Origin: Sympetrum striolatum
Taxonomy: Eukaryota; Arthropoda; Insecta; Odonata; Libellulidae
Length of the DNA: 64,000 nt
Direction of reading: 5' to 3'
Assembly (NCBI GenBank): GCA_947579665.1
Contig: OX388344.1
Coordinates: forward strand, 8,488,346-8,552,345
Part shown: in pieces, positions 33,886 through 48,500 of the stretch
How the letters are laid out: each line of letters starts with the position of its first letter
Numbering within the stretch: position 1 is the stretch's first letter
Notes under the pieces: generated by a model
What the model was told of the DNA's origin: nothing
Seen by the model: the letters and a program-made list of their open reading frames with translations, nothing else
The model's database searches: none
Program-made: the position numbers and the translations under genes

Positions 33886-36800
33886 ATTAAAATGAGTCCA
33901 AAATTGACCAGTTTTTCGCAATTTTTAGCAAAATATTGCCACAAACATGAAATTTCAACTATTTTTTTTCGAGTTTTTGACGTTTTTGGGATAATTGCTG
34001 AGAAAAATTGAATATTAGTGAAATAGTCTGTTGGATCTCGTCAAGAACTTTAAAATGAGTATAAACATGACTAATTTTGCTCAATCCTCAGCAAAATATG
34101 GCCAAAAGCCTGATATTTCAACATTTTTTTTTTCGAGTTTTTGACATTTTTTGAGTTAACTGCTTTGAAAAATTGAAAATATCTAGACATATTTGTTAAA
34201 TTTCGTCAATAACATTAACTTGAGTCCAAAATTGACAAGTATTTCTCAATTTTTAGCAAAATATGGTTTCAAACATGAAATTTCAAGTATTTTTTTTCGA
34301 CTTTACGATGATTTTTGGCTTAACTGCTGAGAAAAATTGAAAATTTCAGAAGAATTTTCTTAGATCTCGTGAAAAACTTCAAACTGAGTACAAACATGAC
34401 TAATTTTTCTCAATTTTCAGCAAAATATGGCCAAAAAACAGAAATTTCACAGTTTTCTTTTTTTGAGTTTTCATCGTTTTTTGAGTTATCTGCTTAAAAA
34501 ATTGATAATTTCCATTAAGTTTTAGTAAATCACGTCAACAACATTAAAATGAGTCCATAATTGACCTAAATTTCTAAATTTTTAGTAAAAATGGCCAAAA
34601 AACATGAAATCTCAATGATTTTTTTCGACTTTACGATGTTTTGTGGCTTAACTGCTGAGAAAAATTGAAAATTTCAGAAGAATTTTGTTAGATCTCAAGA
34701 AAAACTTTAAATTGAGTACAAAAATGACTAATTTTTCTCAATTTTCAGAAAAAATGGCCAAAAAATATGAAATCTCAATGATTTTTCGACATTTTTTTGG
34801 ATTAAATCCTGTGAAAAATTGAATACTTGTGATGAATTTCGTGAAATCTCGTCAAAAACATTAAAAAGAGTCCAAAATTGACAAGTATTTCTCAAGTTTT
34901 AGCAAAATATGGCTTCAAACATGAAATTTCAAGTATTTTTTTTCGACTTTACGATGATTTTTGGCTTAACTGCTGAGAAAAATTGAAAATTTCAGAAGAA
35001 TTTTCTTAGATCTCGTGAAAAACTTCAAACTGAGTACAAACATGACTAATTTTTCTCAATTTTCAGCAAAATATGGCCAAAAAACAGAAATTTCACAGTT
35101 TTCTTTTTTTGAGTTTTCATCGTTTTTTGAGTTATCTGCTTAAAAAATTGATAATTTCCATTAAGTTTTAGTAAATCACGTCAACAACATTAAAATAAGT
35201 CCATAATTGACCTAAATTTCTAAATTTTTAGAAAATATGGCCAAAAACCTGAAAATTCATTGATTTTTTGTTTCGAGTTTTCGACATTTTTTTGTTAAAA
35301 GCTCCAAAAAATTTTAATAATCCATACAAAATTGGTAGATCTCGTCAATAACATTAAAATGAGTCCAAAATTGACCAGTTTTTCGCAATTTTTAGCAAAA
35401 TATTGCCACAAACATGAAATTTCAACTATTTTTTTTCGTGTTTTTGACGTTTTTGGGATAATTCCTGAGAAAAATTGAATATTAGTGAAAAAGTCTGTTA
35501 GATCTCGTCAAGAACTTTAAAATGAGTATAAACATGACTAATTTTGCTCAATCCTCAGCAAAATATGGCCAAAAGCCTGATATTTCAACATTTTTTTTTT
35601 CGAGTTTTTGACATTTTTTGAGTTAACTGCTTTGAAAAATTGAAAATATCTAGACATATTTGTTAAATATCGTCAATAACATTAACATGAGTTCTCAATG
35701 ATTTTTTTCGACTTTACGATGTTTTGTGGCTTAACTGCTGAGAAAAATTGAAAATTTCAGAAGAATTTTGTTAGATCTCAAGAAAAACTTTAAATTGAGT
35801 ACAAAAATGACTAATTTTTCTCAATTTTCAGAAAAAATGGCCAAAAAATATGAAATCTCAATGATTTTTCGACATTTTTTTGGATTAAATGCTGTGAAAA
35901 ATTGAATACTTGTGATGAATTTCGTGAAATCTCGTCAAAAACACTAAAAAGAGTCCAAAATTGACAAGTATTTCTCAATTTTTAGCAAAATATGGCTTCA
36001 AACATGAATTTTAAGTATTTTTTTTCGACTTTACGATGATTTTTGGCTTAACTGCTGAGAAAAATTGAAAATTTCAGAAGAATTTTCATAGATCTCGTGA
36101 AGAACTTCAAGCTGAGTACAAACATGACTAATTTTTCTCAATTTTCAGCAAAATATGGCCAAAAAACAGAAATTTCACAGTTTTCTTTTTTTGAGTTTTC
36201 ATCGTTTTTTGAGTTATCTGCATAAAAAATTGATAATTTCCATTATGTTTTAGTAAATCACGTCAACAACATTAAAATGAGTCCATAATTGACCTAAATT
36301 TTTAGAAAATATGGCCAAAAACCTGAAAATTCATTGATTTTTTGTTTCGAGTTTTTGACATTTTTTTATTAAAAGCTCCAAAAAATTTTAATAATCCATA
36401 CAAAATTGGTAGATCTCGTCAATAACATTAAAATGAGTCCAAAATTGACCAGTTTTATGCAATTTTTAGCAAAATATTGCCACAAACATGAAATTTCAAC
36501 TATTTTTTTTTCGAGTTTTTGACGTTTTTGGGATAATTGCTGAGAAAATATGAATATTAGTGAAAAAGACTGTTAGATCTCGTCAAGAACTTTAAAATGA
36601 GTATAAACATGACTAATTTTGCTCAATCCTCAGCAAAATATGGCCAAAAGCCTGATATTTCAACATTTTTTTTTTCGAGTTTTTGACATTTTTTGAGTTA
36701 ACTGCTTTGAAAAATTGAAAATATCTAGACATATTTGTTAAATTTCGTCAATAACATTAACTTGAGTCCAAAATTGACAAGTATTTCTCAATTTTTAGCA

Positions 36801-39800
36801 AAATATGGTTTCAAACATGAAATTTCAAGTATTTTTTTTCGACTTTACGATGATTTTTGGCTTAACTGCTGAGAAAAATTGAAAATTTCAGAAGAATTTT
36901 CTTAGATCTCGTGAAAAACTTCAAACTGAGTACAAACATGACTAATTTTTCTCAATTTTCAGCAAAATATGGCCAAAAAACAGAAATTTCACAGTTTTCT
37001 TTTTTTGAGTTTTCATCGTTTTTTGAGTTATCTGCTTGAAAATTGATAATTTCCATTAAGTTTTAGTAAATCACGTCAACAACATTAAAATGAGTCCATA
37101 ATTGACCTAAATTTCTAAATTTTTAGAAAATATGGCCAAAAAACATGAAATCTCAATGATTTTTTTTCGACTTTACGATGTTTTTTGGCTTAACTGCTGA
37201 GAAAAATTGAAAATTTCAGAAGAATTTTGTTAGATCTCAAGAAAAACTTTAAATTGAGTACAAAAATGACTTATTTTTCTCAATTTTCAGAAAAAATGGC
37301 CAAAAAATATGAAATCTCAACGATTTTTCGTAATTTTTTTGGATTAAATGCTGTGAAAAATTGAATACTTGTGCTGAATTTCGTGAAATCTCGTCAAAAA
37401 CATTAAAAAGAGTCCAAAATTGACAAGTATTTCTCAAGTTTTAGCAAAATATGGCTTCAAACATGAAATTTCAAGTTTTTTTTTTCGACTTTACGATGAT
37501 TTTTGGCTTAACTGCTGAGAAAAATTGAATATTTGAGAAGAATTTTCTTAGATCTCGTGCAAAACTTCAAACTGAGTACAAACATGACTAATTTTTCTCA
37601 ATTTTCAGCAAAATATGGCCAAAAAACAGAAATTTCACAGTTTTCTTTTTTTGAGTTTTCATCGTTTTTTGAGTTATCTGCTTAAAAAATTGATAATTTC
37701 CATTAAGTTTTAGTAAATCACGTCAACAACATTAAAATGAGTCCATAATTGACCTAAATTTCTAAATTTTTAGAAAATATGGCCAAAAACCTGAAAATTC
37801 ATTGATTTTTTGTTTCGAGTTTTTGACATTTTTTTATTAAAATCTCCAAAAAATTTTAATAATCCATACAAAATTGGTAGATCTCGTCAATAACATTAAC
37901 ATGAGTCCAAAATTGACAAGTATTTCTCAATTTTTAGCAAAATATGGCTTCAAACATGAAATTTCAAGTATTTTTTTTCGACTTTACGATGATTTTTGGC
38001 TTTACTGCTGAGAAAAATTGAAAATTTCAGAAGAATTTTCTTAGATCTCGTGAAAAACTTCAAACTGAGTACAAACATGACTAATTTTTCTCAATTTTCA
38101 GAAAAAATGGCCAAAAAATATGAAATCTCAATGATTTTTCGACATTTTTTTGGGTTAAATGCTGTGAAAAATTGAATATTTGTGATGAATTTCAAGAAAT
38201 CTCGTCAAAAAATTTTTAGAAAATATGGCCAAAAACCTGAAAATTCATTGATTTTTTGTTTCTAGTTTTTGACATTTTTTTATTAAAAGCTCCGAAAAAT
38301 TTTAATAATCCATACAAAATTGGTAGATCTCGTCAATAACATTAAAATGAGTCCAAAATTGACCAGTTTTTCGCAATTTTTAGCAAAATATTGCCACAAA
38401 CATGAAATTTCAACTATTTTTTTTCGAGTTTTTGACGTTTTTGGGATAATTGCTGAGAAAAATTGAATATTAGTGAAAAAGTCTGTTAGATCTCGTCATG
38501 AACTTTAAAATGAGTATAAAGATGACTAATTTTGCTCAAACCTCAGTAAAATATGGCCAAAAGCCTGATATTTCAACATTTTTTTTTTCGAGTTTTTGAC
38601 ATTTTTTGAGTTAACTGCTTTGAAAAATTGAAAATATCTAGACATATTTGTTAAATTTCGTCAATAACATTAACATGAGTCCAAAATTGACAAGTATTTC
38701 TCAATTTTTAGCAAAATATGGCTTCAAACATGAAATTTCAAGTATTTTTTTTCGACTTTACGATGATTTTTGGCTTAACTGCTGAGAAAAATTGAAAATT
38801 TCAGAAGAATTTTCTTAAATCTCGTAAAAAGCTTCAAACTGAGTACAAACATGACTAATTTTTCTCAATTTTCAGCAAAATATGGCCAAAAAACAGATTT
38901 TCACAGTTTTCTTTTTTTGAGTTTTCATCGTTTTTTGAGTTATCTGCTTGAAAATTGATAATTTCCATTAAGTTTTAGTAAATCACGTCAACAACATTAA
39001 AATGAGTCCATAATTGACCTAAATTTCTAAATTTTTAGAAAATATGGCCAAAAAACATGAAATCTCAATGATTTTTTTTCGACTTTACGATGTTTTTTGG
39101 CTTCACTGCTGAGAAAAATTGAAAATTTCAGAAGAATTTTGTTAGATCTCAAGAAAAACTTTAAATTGAGTACAAAAATGACTAATTTTTCTCAATTTTC
39201 AGAAAAAATGGCCAAAAAATATGAAATCTCAACGATTTTTCGACATTTTTTTGGATTAAATGCTGTGAAAAATTGAATACTTGTGATGAATTTCGTGAAA
39301 TCTCGTCAAAAAAATTAAAAAGAGTCCAAAATTGACAAGTATTTCTCAAGTTTTAGCAAAATATGGCTTCAAACATGAAATTTCAAGTATTTTTTTTCGA
39401 CTTTACGATGATTTTTGGCTTAACTGCTGAGAAAAATTGAAAATTTCAGAAGAATTTTCTTAGATCTCGTGAAAAACTTCAAACTGAGTACAAACATGAC
39501 TAATTTTTCTCAATTTTCAGCAAAATATGGCCAAAAAACAGAAATTTCACAGTTTTCTTTTTTTGAGTTTTCATCGTTTTTTGAGTTATCTGCTTAAAAA
39601 ATTGATAATTTCCATTAAGTTTTAGTAAATCACGTCAACAACATTAAAATAAGTCCATAATTGACCTAAATTTCTAAATTTTTAGAAAATATGGCCAAAA
39701 ACCTGAAAATTCATTGATTTTTTGTTTCGAGTTTTTGACATTTTTTTGTTAAAAGCTCCAAAAAATTTTAATAATCCATACAAAATTGGTAGATCTCGTC

Positions 39801-41693
39801 AATAACATTAAAATGAGTCCAAAATTGACCAGTTTTTCGCAATTTTTAGCAAAATATTGCCACAAACATGAAATTTCAACTATTTTTTTTCGTGTTTTTG
39901 ACGTTTTTGGTATAATTCCTGAGAAAAATTGAATATTAGTGAAAAAGTCTGTTAGATCTCGTCAAGAACTTTAAAATGAGTATAAACATGACTAATTTTG
40001 CTCAATCCTCAGCAAAATATGGCCAAAAGCCTGATATTTCAACATTTTTTTTTTCGAGTTTTTGACATTTTTTGAGTTAAATGCTTTGAAAAATTGAAAA
40101 TATCTAGACATATTTGTTAAATATCGTCAATAACATTAACATGAGTCCAAAATTGACAAGTATTTCTCAATTTTTAGCAAAATATGGCTTCAAACATGAA
40201 ATTTGAAGTATTTTTTTTCGACTTTACGATGATTTTTGGCTTTACTGCTGAGAAAAATTGAAAATTTCAGAAGAATTTTCTTAGATCTCGTGAAAAACTT
40301 CAAACTGAGTACAAAAATGACTAATTTTTCTCAATTTTCAGCAAAATATGGCCAAAAAACAGAAATTTCACAGTTTTCTTTTTTTGTGTTTTCATCGTTT
40401 TTTGAGTTATCTGCTTAAAAAATTGATAATTTCCATTAAGTTTTAGTAAATCACGTCAACAACATTAAAATGAGTCCATAATTGACCTAAATTTCTAAAT
40501 TTTTAGAAAAAATGGCCAAAAAACATGAAATCTCAATGATTTTTTTCGACTTTACGATGTTTTGTGGCTTAACTACTGAGAAAAATTGAAAATTTCAGAA
40601 GAATTTTGTTAGATCTCAAGAAAAACTTTAAATTGAGTACAAAAATGACTAATTTTTCTCAATTTTCAGAAAAAATGGCCAAAAAATATGAAATCTCAAT
40701 GATTTTTCGACATTTTTTTGGATTAAATGCTGTGAAAAATTGAATACTTGTGATGAATTTCGTGAAATCTCGTAAAAAACACTAAAAAGAGTCCAAAATT
40801 GACAAGTATTTCTCAAGTTTTAGCAAAATATGGCTTCAAACATGAATTTTAAGTATTTTTTTTCGACTTTACGATGATTTTTGGCTTAACTGCTGAGAAA
40901 AATTGAAAATTTCAGAAGAATTTTCATAGATCTCGTGAAAAACTTCAAACTGAGTACAAACATGACTAATTTTTCTCAATTTTCAGCAAAATATGGCCAA
41001 AAAACAGAAATTTCACAGTTTTCTTTTTTTGAGTTTTCATCGTTTTTTGAGTTATCTGCATAAAAAATTGATAATTTCCATTATGTTTTAGTAAATCACG
41101 TCAACAACATTAAAATGAGTCCATAATTGACCTAAATTTTTAGAAAATATGGCCAAAAACCTGAAAATTCATTGATTTTTTGTTTCGAGTTTTTGACATT
41201 TTTTTATTAAAAGCTCCAAAAAATTTTAATAATCCATACAAAATTGGTAGATCTCGTCAATAACATTGAAATGAGTCCAAAATTGACCAGTTTTTCGCAA
41301 TTTTTAGCAAAATATTGCCACAAACATGAAATTTCAACTATTTTTTTTCGAGTTTTTGACGTTTTTGGGATAATTGCTGAGAAAATATGAATATTAGTGA
41401 AAAAGTCTGTTAGATCTCGTCATGAACTTTAAAATGAGTATAAACATGACTAATTTTGCTCAATCCTCAGCAAAATATGGCCAAAAGCCTGATATTTAAA
41501 CATTTTTTTTTTCGAGTTTTTGACATTTTTTGAGTTAACTGCTTTGAAAAATTGAAAATATCTAGACATATTTGTTAAATTTCGTCAATAACATTACCAT
41601 GAGTCCAAAATTGACAAGTATTTCTCAATTTTTAGCAAAATATGGCTTCAAACATGAAATTTCAAGTATTTTTTTTCGACTTTACGATGATTT

Positions 41694-44600
41694 TTGGCTT
41701 TACTGCTGAGAAAAATTGAAAATTTCAGAAGAATTTTCTTAGATCTCGTGAAAACCTTCAAACTGAGTACAAACATGACTAATTTTTCTCAATTTTCAGC
41801 AAAATATGGCCAAAAAACAGATTTTCACAGTTTTCTTTTTTTGAGTTTTCATCGTTTTTTGAGTTATCTGCTTGAAAATTGATAATTTCCATTAAGTTTT
41901 AGTAAATCACGTCAACAACATTAAAATGAGTCCATAATACCAAAATTTCTAAATTTTTAGAAAATATGGCCAAAAAACATGAAATCTCAATGATTTTTTT
42001 TCGACTTTACGATGTTTTTTGGCTTAACTGCTGAGAAAAATTGAAAATTTCAGAAGAATTTTGTTAGATCTCAAGAAAAACTTTAAATTGAGTACAAAAA
42101 TGACTAATTTTTCTCAATTTTCAGAAAAAATGGCCAAAAAATATGAAATCTCAACGATTTTTCGACATTTTTTAAGATTAAATGCTGTGAAAAATTGAAT
42201 ACTTGTGATGAATTTCGTGAAATCTCGTCAAAAACATTAAAAAGAGTCCAAAATTGACAAGTATTTCTCATGTTTTAGCAAAATATGGCTTCAAACATGA
42301 AATTTCAAGTATTTTTTTTCGACTTTACGATGATTTTTGGCTTAACTGCTGAGAAAAATTGAAAATTTCAGAAGAATTTTCTTAGATCTCGTGAAAAACT
42401 TCAAACTGAGTACAAACATGACTAATTTTTCTCAATTTTCAGCAAAATATGGCCAAAAAACAGAAATTTCATAGTTTTCTTTTTTTGAGTTTTCATCGTT
42501 TTTTGAGTTATCTGCTTAAAAAATTGATAATTTCCATTAAGTTTTAGTAAATCACGTCAACAACATTAAAATGGGTCCATAATTGACCTAAATTTCTAAA
42601 TTTTTAGAAAATATGGACAAAAACCTGAAAATTCATTGATTTTTTGTTTCGAGTTTTTGACATTTTTTTATTAAAAGCTCAAAAAAATTTTAATAATCCA
42701 TACAAAATTGGTAGATCTCGTCAATAACATTGAAATGAATCCAAAATTGACCAGTTTTTCGCAATTTTTAGCAAAATATTTCCACAAACATGAAATTTCA
42801 ACTATTTTTTTTCGAGTTTTTGACGTTTTTGGGATAATTGCTGAGAAAAATTGAATATTAGTTAAAAAGTCTGTTAGATCTCGTCAAGAACTTTAAAATG
42901 AGTATAAACATGACTAATTTTGCTTAATCCTCAGCAAAATATGGCCAAGAGCCTGATATTTCAACATTTTTTTTTTTTCGAGTTTTTGACATTTTTTGAG
43001 TTAACTGCTTTGAAAAATTGAAAATATCTAGACATATTTGTTAAATTTCGTCAATAACATTAACTTGAGTCCAAAATTGACAAGTATTTCTCAATTTTTA
43101 GCAAAATATGGCTTCAAACATGAAATTTCAAGTATTTTTTTTCGACTTTACGATGATTTTTGGCTTAACTGCTGAGAAAAATTGAAAATTTCAGAAGAAT
43201 TTTCTTAGATCTCGTGAAAAACTTCAAACTGAGTACAAACATGACTAATTTTTCTCAATTTTCAGCAAAATATGGCCAAAAAACAGAAATTTCACAGTTT
43301 TCTTTTTTTGAGTTTTCATCGTTTTTTGAATTATCTGCTTGAAAATTGATAATTTCCATTAAGTTTTAGTAAATCACGTCAACAACATTAAAATGAGTCC
43401 ATAATTGACCTAAATTTCTAAACGTTTAGAAAATATGGCCAAAAAACAAAAAATCTCAATGATTTTTTTTCGACTTTACGATGTTTTTTGGCTTAACTGC
43501 TGAGAAAAATTGAAAATTTCAGAAGAATTTTCTTAGATCTCGTGAAAAACTTCAAACTGAGTACAAACATGACTAATTTTTCTCAATTTTCAGCAAAATA
43601 TATCCAAAAAACAGAAATTTCACAGTTTTCTTTTTTTGAGTTTTCATCGTTTTTTGAGTTATCTGCTTGAAAATTTATAATTTCCATTAAGTTTTAGTAA
43701 ATCACGTCAACAACATTAAAATGAGTCCATAATTGACCTAAATTTCTAAATGCTTAGAAAATATGGCCAAAAAACAAAAAATCTCAATGATTTTTTTTCG
43801 ACTTTACGATGTTTTTTGGCTTAATTGCTGAGAAAAATTGAAAATTTCAGAAGAATTTTGTTAGATCTCAAGAAAAACTTTAAATTGAGTACAAAAATGA
43901 CTAATTTTTCTCAATTTTCAGAAAAAATGGCCAAAAAATATGAAATCTCAACGATTTTTCGACATTTTTTTGGATTAAATGCTGTGAAAAATTGAATACT
44001 TGTGCTGAATTTCGTGAAATCTCGTCAAAAACATTAAAAAGAGTCCAAAATATGACAAGTATTTCTCAAGTTTTAGCAAAATATGGCTTCAAACATGAAA
44101 TTTCAAGTATTTTTTTTCGACTTTACGATGATTTTTGGCTTAACTGCTGAGAAAAATTCAAAATTTCAGAAGAATTTTCTTAGATCTCGTGAAAAACTTC
44201 AAACTGAGTACAAACATGACTAATTTTTCTCAATTTTCAGCAAAATATGGCCAAAAAACAGAAATTTCACAGTTTTCATCGTTTTTTGAGTTATCTGCTT
44301 GAAAATTGATAATTTCCATTAAGTTTTAGTAAATCACGTCAACAACATTAAAATGAGTCCATAATTGACCTAAATTTCTAAATTTTTAGAAAAAATGGCC
44401 AAAAAACATGAAATCTCAATGATTTTTTTCGACTTTACGATGTTTTGTGGCTTAACTACTGAGAAAAATTGAAAATTTCAGAAGAATTTTGTTAGATCTC
44501 AAGAAAAACTTTAAATTGAGTACAAAAATGACTAATTTTTCTCAATTTTCAGAAAAAATGGCCAAAAAATATGAAATCTCAATGATTTTTCGACATTTTT

Positions 44601-45576
44601 TTGGATTAAATGCTGTGAAAAATTGAATACTTGTGATGAATTTCGTGAAATCTCGTAAAAAACACTAAAAAGAGTCCAAAATTGACAAGTATTTCTCAAG
44701 TTTTAGCAAAATATGGCTTCAAACATGAATTTTAAGTATTTTTTTTCGACTTTACGATGATTTTTGGCTTAACTGCTGAGAAAAATTGAAAATTTCAGAA
44801 GAATTTTCATAGATCTCGTGAAAAACTTCAAACTGAGTACAAACATGACTAATTTTTTTCAATTTTCAGCAAAATATGGCCAAAAAACAGAAATTTCACA
44901 GTTTTCTTTTTTTGAGTTTTCATCGTTTTTTGAGTTATCTGCATAAAAAATTGATAATTTCCATTATGTTTTAGTAAATCACATCAACAACATTAAAATG
45001 AGTCCATAATTGACCTAAATTTTTAGAAAATATGGCCAAAAACCTGAAAATTCATTGATTTTTTGTTTCGAGTTTTTGACATTTTTTTATTAAAAGCTCC
45101 AAAAAATTTTAATAATCCATACAAAATTGGTAGATCTCGTCAATAACATTGAAATGAGTCCAAAATTGACCAGTTTTTCGCAATTTTTAGCAAAATATTG
45201 CCACAAACATGAAATTTCAACTATTTTTTTTCGAGTTTTTGACGTTTTTGGGATAATTGCTGAGAAAATATGAATATTAGTGAAAAAGTCTGTTAGATCT
45301 CGTCATGAACTTTAAAATGAGTATAAACATGACTAATTTTGCTCAATCCTCAGCAAAATATGGCCAAAAGCCTGATATTTAAACATTTTTTTTTTCGAGT
45401 TTTTGACATTTTTTGAGTTAACTGCTTTGAAAAATTGAAAATATCTAGACATATTTGTTAAATTTCGTCAATAACATTACCATGAGTCCAAAATTGACAA
45501 GTATTTCTCAATTTTTAGCAAAATATGGCTTCAAACATGAAATTTCAAGTATTTTTTTTCGACTTTACGATGATTT
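41694..45576 (+). repeat. Higher-order repeat unit 1: 24 monomers, 3.88 kb
   Basis: Counting the ATGG-position words gives 24 monomer steps from 41,807 to 45,690, a period of 3,883 bp. Diagnostic variants are CTTTACTGCTG at the start, AAGATTAAATGC (42,172), ATGGGTCCATAA (42,572), ATATCCAAAAAACAG (43,600) and a 15-bp-shortened monomer near 44,270. The unit starting point is arbitrary. Confidence 0.85.
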
Positions 45577-48500
45577 TTGGCTTTACTGCTGAGAAAAATT
45601 GAAAATTTCAGAAGAATTTTCTTAGATCTCGTGAAAACCTTCAAACTGAGTACAAACATGACTAATTTTTCTCAATTTTCAGCAAAATATGGCCAAAAAA
45701 CAGATTTTCACAGTTTTCTTTTTTTGAGTTTTCATCGTTTTTTGAGTTATCTGCTTGAAAATTGATAATTTCCATTAAGTTTTAGTAAATCACGTCAACA
45801 ACATTAAAATGAGTCCATAATTGACCAAAATTTCTAAATTTTTAGCAAATATGGCCAAAAAACATGAAATCTCAATGATTTTTTTTCGACTTTACGATGT
45901 TTTTTGGCTTAACTGCTGAGAAAAATTGAAAATTTCAGAAGAATTTTGTTAGATCTCAAGAAAAACTTTAAATTGAGTACAAAAATGACTAATTTTTCTC
46001 AATTTTCAGAAAAAATGGCCAAAAAATATGAAATCTCAACGATTTTTCGACATTTTTTAAGATTAAATGCTGTGAAAAATTGAATACTTGTGATGAATTT
46101 CGTGAAATCTCGTCAAAAACATTAAAAAGAGTCCAAAATTGACAAGTATTTCTCATGTTTTAGCAAAATATGGCTTCAAACATGAAATTTCAAGTATTTT
46201 TTTTCGACTTTACGATGATTTTTGGCTTAACTGCTGAGAAAAATTGAAAATTTCAGAAGAATTTTCTTAGATCTCGTGAAAAACTTCAAACTGAGTACAA
46301 ACATGACTAATTTTTCTCAATTTTCAGCAAAATATGGCCAAAAAACAGAAATTTCACAGTTTTCTTTTTTTGAGTTTTCATCGTTTTTTGAGTTATCTGC
46401 TTAAAAAATTGATAATTTCCATTAAGTTTTAGTAAATCACGTCAACAACATTAAAATGGGTCCATAATTGACCTAAATTTCTAAATTTTTAGAAAATATG
46501 GCCAAAAACCTGAAAATTCATTGATTTTTTGTTTCGAGTTTTTGACATTTTTTTATTAAAAGCTCAAAAAAATTTTAATAATCCATACAAAATTGGTAGA
46601 TCTCGTCAATAACATTGAAATGAATCCAAAATTGACCAGTTTTTCGCAATTTTTAGCAAAATATTTCCACAAACATGAAATTTCAACTATTTTTTTTCGA
46701 GTTTTTGACGTTTTTGGGATAATTGCTGAGAAAAATTGAATATTAGTTAAAAAGTCTGTTAGATCTCGTCAAGAACTTTAAAATGAGTATAAACATGACT
46801 AATTTTGCTCAATCCTCAGCAAAATATGGCCAAGAGCCTGATATTTCAACATTTTTTTTTTTTCGAGTTTTTGACATTTTTTGAGTTAACTGCTTTGCAA
46901 AATTGAAAATATCTACACATATTTGTTAAATTTCGTCAATAACATTAACTTGAGTCCAAAATTGACAAGTATTTCTCAATTTTTAGCAAAATATGGCTTC
47001 AAACATGAAATTTCAAGTATTTTTTTTCGACTTTACGATGATTTTTGGCTTAACTGCTGAGAAAAATTGAAAATTTCAGAAGAATTTTCTTAGATCTCGT
47101 GAAAAACTTCAAACTGAGTACAAACATGACTAATTTTTCTCAATTTTCAGCAAAATATGGCCAAAAAACAGAAATTTCACAGTTTTCTTTTTTTGAGTTT
47201 TCATCGTTTTTTGAATTATCTGCTTGAAAATTGATAATTTCCATTAAGTTTTAGTAAATCACGTCAACAACATTAAAATGAGTCCATAATTGACCTAAAT
47301 TTCTAAATGTTTAGAAAATATGGCCAAAAAACAAAAAATCTCAATGATTTTTTTTCGACTTTACGATGTTTTTTGGCTTAACTGCTGAGAAAAATTGAAA
47401 ATTTCAGAAGAATTTTCTTAGATCTCGTGAAAAACTTCAAACTGAGTACAAACATGACTAATTTTTCTCAATTTTCAGCAAAATATATCCAAAAAACAGA
47501 AATTTCACAGTTTTCTTTTTTTGAGTTTTCATCGTTTTTTGAGTTATCTGCTTGAAAATTTATAATTTCCATTAAGTTTTAGTAAATCACGTCAACAACA
47601 TTAAAATGAGTCCATAATTGACCTAAATTTCTAAATGCTTAGAAAATATGGCCAAAAAACAAAAAATCTCAATGATTTTTTTTCGACTTTACGATGTTTT
47701 TTGGCTTAATTGCTGAGAAAAATTGAAAATTTCAGAAGAATTTTGTTAGATCTCAAGAAAAACTTTAAATTGAGTACAAAAATGACTAATTTTTCTCAAT
47801 TTTCAGAAAAAATGGCCAAAAAATATGAAATCTCAACGATTTTTCGACATTTTTTTGGATTAAATGCTGTGAAAAATTGAATACTTGTGCTGAATTTCGT
47901 GAAATCTCGTCAAAAACATTAAAAAGAGTCCAAAATATGACAAGTATTTCTCAAGTTTTAGCAAAATATGGCTTCAAACATGAAATTTCAAGTATTTTTT
48001 TTCGACTTTACGATGATTTTTGGCTTAACTGCTGAGAAAAATTCAAAATTTCAGAAGAATTTTCTTAGATCTCGTGAAAAACTTCAAACTGAGTACAAAC
48101 ATGACTAATTTTTCTCAATTTTCAGCAAAATATGGCCAAAAAACAGAAATTTCACAGTTTTCATCGTTTTTTGAGTTATCTGCTTGAAAATTGATAATTT
48201 CCATTAAGTTTTAGTAAATCACGTCAACAACATTAAAATGAGTCCATAATTGACCTAAATTTCTAAATGTTTAGAAAATATGGCCAAAAAACAAAAAATC
48301 TCAATGATTATTTTTCGACTTTACGATGTTTTTTGGCTTAACTGCTGAGAAAAATTGAAAATTTCAGAAGAATTTTGTTAGATCTCAAGAAAAACTTTAA
48401 ATTGAGTACAAAAATGACTAATTTTTCTCAATTTTCAGAAAAAATGGCCAAAAAATATGAAATCTCAACGATTTTTCGACATTTTTTTGGATTAAATGCT

